Source: an uncultured Clostridia bacterium (lineage in GTDB: Bacteria > Bacillota > Clostridia > Lachnospirales > Lachnospiraceae). Taken from it: 7,893 bases of DNA. The notes beneath the pieces are model-generated. The model did no database searches and was not told the DNA's origin. It worked only from the letters and a program-made list of their open reading frames with translations. Positions 5,289-7,893 of the stretch are shown here, one piece after another. The first letter of the stretch is position 1. The number at the start of each line of letters is the position of its first letter. The stretch spans positions 1 to 7,893 of the forward strand of contig CAMONF010000163.1 in NCBI GenBank assembly GCA_946620335.1. The letters run 5' to 3'. Both the position numbers and the translations under genes were made by a program.

Positions 5289-7682
5289 ATGGCATATAAT
5301 ATGAAGACAAATGACAACAAGGCCGAGCTCCTGGCCCCCGCAGGTTCTATCGCAGCCATGAAGGCCGTGATCGCAGCCGGCGCCGATGCCGTCTATATTG
5401 GCGGGACCCGGTTCGGCGCGAGGGCCTATGCGGAGAATCCGGAGGAAGCGGACCTCCTGGAGGCTATCGATTACGCCCACCTTCGGGGCGTCAAGGTTTA
5501 TCTGACCGTCAATACCCTTCTCAAGGAGGAGGAACTGAAGGAGCTGCCCGCTTATCTGGCACCCTTCTACGAGCGCGGTCTGGACGCGGTCCTGGTACAG
5601 GATTTCGGTGTTCTCAGTGTGATCCGGGAGCATTTTCCCCTCATGCCCATCCATGCCAGCACCCAGATGACCGTCACTGGTCCCTACAGCGCAAGGCTGC
5701 TCAAGAGCTTTGGCGTCACCAGAGTCGTCCCCGCCAGAGAACTTTCTCTGCCGGAGCTCAGAAGAATCCGGGAGGAGAGCGGTCTCGAAGTGGAGGCCTT
5801 TGTGCACGGCGCTCTCTGTGTCTGCTATTCCGGAAGGTGCCTTCTGTCCGGCATGCTGGGCGGCCGGAGCGGCAACCGCGGGCGCTGCGCCCAGCCCTGC
5901 AGGCTTGCCTACGAGGGACCGGGCGGCCGGAGCGGCGATTTGATCAGCCCCAAGGACCTGTGCACCATTGACCACGTGGGCGAGATGCTGCAGGCCGGCA
6001 TCGCCTCCTTCAAGATCGAAGGGCGGATGAAGCAGCCCGAGTACGCGGCGGGCGTCGTCTCCATCTACAGAAAATACATGGATGCGCCGGGCCCGGTCAG
6101 CCGGGAGGACCGGCGGACCCTTATGACTTTGTATAACCGGGACGGCTTCACCGACGGCTATCTCCACCGCCACAACGGCCGGGAAATGATGGCCTTCAAG
6201 CGGCCCGCCCTGACTCCCAAGGAGGAGCAGGCCCGCAAGGCCCTCTACGAGGAAATGAATACACGGTACGTCAGGCAGGAAAAGAAGGTCCTCCTCTCCG
6301 GGAAGGCCGAGCTTTTCCCGGGCCGTCCTGCCCGGGTGACCCTTGCGGATGGCACTGTCTATGAGGGGGCCCAGGTCCAGACGGCTGATAATGTGCCGCT
6401 GACAGCGGAACGCGTAAAAAGCCAGCTCATGAAGACCGGCGGGACGGACTTTGTCTTCGAGGATCTGGAGGTCCGGGTCGGAGGCCCGGTCTTTATGCCT
6501 GTAAAGCTCCTCAATGACCTGCGGAGAGCCGTTCTTGAGGGCGAGCGGGAGAAACTGCTGGCGCCTTTCCGCCGCACTTACTTACCGCCGGCAGAAAGGA
6601 CTTCTTTGTCCTTAGAAGAGGGCTGCACTGTCACAGCCAATACCGGCGAGTTGGCGGGGAGCGCCTGCGAGAGGGAGTTTGCAGGGCGGGGGACAGACAA
6701 CATGGCTGCCGCCAATGTCGGACAGACGTCAGGTACCATCCTCGAGACCAATCCGGCGGGCCAGGAAGCGGATTCCCGGCCGACTGGAACCGCCGCCGGC
6801 TCTGCCCAGACCGGCCCGGTCGGTGAATCCCGCAGTAGCCGGGGCCTCTCCGTCACAGTCACCGTCGAGACGGAGGAACAGCTCCGGATCGCCGCGGAGA
6901 CCGGCTTCGTGACCAGGATCGCCGCGCCCGTGTCGCTGTTTGCCAAAATGGGCAGCGGGGAAATCGTTAAAAATATTCGCAATTTCTTAAGTTTCTGTAA
7001 AAGCCATGGCAAAAAGGCGGTCATTTCGCTACCATATATTGAACGGTCCGAGAAGGAAAGTCTGGTGGCACCTGTCTACGCTGCGGCGAAGGAACTGGCG
7101 GGAGAGGGGCTGGACGGCTTCCTTACCCCCAGCTTTGAATCCATGTCCAGGCTCTGCCTTATGGGGCTTTCCAATCTGGTCATAGCGGATGCGGCCATCT
7201 ATACATATAACAGCCGCGCGCAGGCCTTCCTGAGGGAACTCGGTGTGACGGAGGATACGGTCCCTGCGGAACTCAACCGCAGAGAAATCATGGGCCGCGA
7301 CAACTCCGCCAGCGAGCTCACGGTCTACGGCCGTGAGGTCCTCATGGTGACGGCCCAGTGCCTGGCCAAAAACACCACAGGCTGTACCGGCGCCTCGCCC
7401 CTTCTGTCTCTGAAGGACCGGAAGGGGACAAGGTTCCCGGTCAGGTGCGACTGCGTCTTTTGCCTGAACAAGCTTTATAATTCCGTGCCCACATCTCTGC
7501 TGGACGAGGAGACGGCGGTCCGCCGCGTAGCTCCCGCCTCTGTCCGCCTGGCCTTCACCACGGAGGACGCCGGAGAGATGTCGGAGGTGCTGGAGGCATT
7601 CCGGGAGGGCTGTATTTACCGGATGAAGCCGGCTGCTTTGGGAGAGCGGACCAAAGGCCATTGGGCGAGGGGCGTAGAATGA
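5289..7682 (+). CDS. U32 family protein with DUF3656-type C-terminal region (RlhA-like; probable RNA hydroxylation factor)
   Basis: 797 residues from ATG 5289, or 793 from ATG 5301; the ribosome binding site is poor for both (GGAAG at 5283-5287). The frame stays open upstream to 5154 but that part overlaps zapA. The N-terminal U32 domain (about 10-300) begins AELLAPAGS and carries the family signature FVHGALCVCYSGRCLLSG plus NRGRCAQPCR, giving Cys177, 179, 184, 200 and 204, probable iron-sulfur ligands. A DUF3656 ('collagenase') region spans about 330-435. A low-complexity linker (about 437-518, rich in Gly, Ala, Thr, Ser) follows, then a second domain with MVTAQCLAKNTTGC and CDCVFCLNKLYNS, the usual clostridial C-terminal cysteine sites. 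U32 proteins were named peptidases, but the studied bacterial ones (RlhA, TrhP) take part in hydroxylation of 23S rRNA C2501 or tRNA U34 using prephenate. The closest in architecture is RlhA, though this protein is longer than E. coli RlhA (about 650). The exact target is inferred. Confidence 0.9.
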   Translation: MAYNMKTNDNKAELLAPAGSIAAMKAVIAAGADAVYIGGTRFGARAYAENPEEADLLEAIDYAHLRGVKVYLTVNTLLKEEELKELPAYLAPFYERGLDAVLVQDFGVLSVIREHFPLMPIHASTQMTVTGPYSARLLKSFGVTRVVPARELSLPELRRIREESGLEVEAFVHGALCVCYSGRCLLSGMLGGRSGNRGRCAQPCRLAYEGPGGRSGDLISPKDLCTIDHVGEMLQAGIASFKIEGRMKQPEYAAGVVSIYRKYMDAPGPVSREDRRTLMTLYNRDGFTDGYLHRHNGREMMAFKRPALTPKEEQARKALYEEMNTRYVRQEKKVLLSGKAELFPGRPARVTLADGTVYEGAQVQTADNVPLTAERVKSQLMKTGGTDFVFEDLEVRVGGPVFMPVKLLNDLRRAVLEGEREKLLAPFRRTYLPPAERTSLSLEEGCTVTANTGELAGSACEREFAGRGTDNMAAANVGQTSGTILETNPAGQEADSRPTGTAAGSAQTGPVGESRSSRGLSVTVTVETEEQLRIAAETGFVTRIAAPVSLFAKMGSGEIVKNIRNFLSFCKSHGKKAVISLPYIERSEKESLVAPVYAAAKELAGEGLDGFLTPSFESMSRLCLMGLSNLVIADAAIYTYNSRAQAFLRELGVTEDTVPAELNRREIMGRDNSASELTVYGREVLMVTAQCLAKNTTGCTGASPLLSLKDRKGTRFPVRCDCVFCLNKLYNSVPTSLLDEETAVRRVAPASVRLAFTTEDAGEMSEVLEAFREGCIYRMKPAALGERTKGHWARGVE

Positions 7683-7732
7683 CTCCCCTTGTGCAGGCGG
7701 CTGAAGAATTCCGGATGCGGGACGCGGATTGA
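7679..7732 (+). CDS. Possible 17-codon ORF overlapping the U32 stop codon
   Basis: The ATG at 7679 overlaps the U32 stop codon (ATGA), and GAGGGG lies about 6 bases upstream, which is the layout of translational coupling. The product would be MTPLVQAAEEFRMRDAD. It matches no family I know. It could equally be chance in the 115-base gap between two genes. Confidence 0.2.
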   Translation: MTPLVQAAEEFRMRDAD

Positions 7733-7797
7733 CGTCCTCGGAGCAAAATTCTGAAGCACGCCGGTTACGGGAAATGGAACGAGAGGGAAGGAGTTCA

Positions 7798-7893
7798 ATG
7801 AATCTTCTCACACAGCTTTCCAAATACATGTTTTTGATCCTGATCCTCTTCTTTACCCTGGAGGATTACATCTTTTTTCTAAAAAAGGGACCA
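7798..7893 (+). CDS. N-terminus of a membrane protein, probably FtsW/RodA/SpoVE family (cut by window edge)
   Basis: ATG 7798 is preceded by AAGGAG (about 7787-7792) with a 5-base spacer. The 32 visible residues begin MNLLTQLSKYMFLILILFFT, continue LEDYIFFLKKGP, and have one hydrophobic helix (about 11-20). 'LL..LSKY...ILM.LYT' is the usual opening of the long FtsW/RodA-type proteins that follow zapA and the U32 gene in many Lachnospiraceae. These polymerise septal or lateral peptidoglycan. The call leans mostly on this neighbourhood, because one helix is not diagnostic. The rest of the gene lies outside the window. Confidence 0.5.
   Translation, partial: MNLLTQLSKYMFLILILFFTLEDYIFFLKKGP

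Noticed and set aside
5271..5300. TTTACG-N18-TATAAT as a promoter for the U32 gene
   Set aside because: Transcription would start near 5307, after both possible start codons, and would remove the N-terminal segment before AELLAPAG. The TATAAT is more likely the codons for Tyr-Asn.
5094..6173. A 359-codon open frame on the minus strand opposite the U32 gene
   Set aside because: Antisense to a well-supported gene, no ribosome binding site noted, and composition typical of a shadow frame.
7683..7797. Possible terminator after the U32 gene (GGACG/CGTCC near 7719-7737)
   Set aside because: Stem of only five or six pairs and no T tract; read-through into the next gene is more likely.

Overview
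The window looks like a chromosomal housekeeping segment of a high-GC member of the Clostridia, most likely Lachnospiraceae. This rests on gene order and protein style: a NusG domain II protein next to a Gx-family membrane protein and then ruvA-ruvB; zapA next to a long U32 (DUF3656-type) protein and a probable FtsW-like gene; and a clostridial type of RNase H-like protein. The genus cannot be fixed from sequence reading alone. No rRNA, tRNA, CRISPR array, insertion sequence or prophage gene was seen.

Layout. (1) 1-203: the 3' end of a ribosomal protein S1 (S1-domain) gene with a strong terminator. (2) 204-593: a short non-coding stretch, a start codon with a ribosome binding site, and the C-terminal remnant of a DMT/EamA transporter. 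I read this as a pseudogene made by internal deletion. A terminator at 561-593 points left. (3) 700-1764, minus strand: an RNase H-like (YprB/RNase_H_2-type) protein. It has lost the glutamate of its first catalytic motif and carries a tandem 84-bp duplication. (4) 1765-1896: a compact divergent control region with two good sigma-A-type promoters back to back, whose -35 boxes overlap. (5) 1897-4546: a probable operon on the plus strand: NusG domain II protein, Gx-family membrane protein, ruvA, ruvB. (6) 4547-4846: a 300-base gap holding a degraded copy of the ruvB tail and the promoter for the next unit. (7) 4847-7682: zapA, an intrinsic terminator, and a U32-family protein with an unusual low-complexity linker. 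(8) 7798-7893: the start of a membrane protein, probably of the FtsW/RodA/SpoVE family, cut by the window edge.

The genes serve core functions: translation (S1, and rRNA or tRNA modification by the U32 protein), Holliday junction processing (RuvAB) and cell division (ZapA, probable FtsW). I see no convincing undescribed multi-gene system. The points most worth a second look are the divergent promoter pair with shared -35 sequence, the catalytically degenerate RNase H-like protein with its internal duplication, the transporter remnant, and the duplicated ruvB tail.
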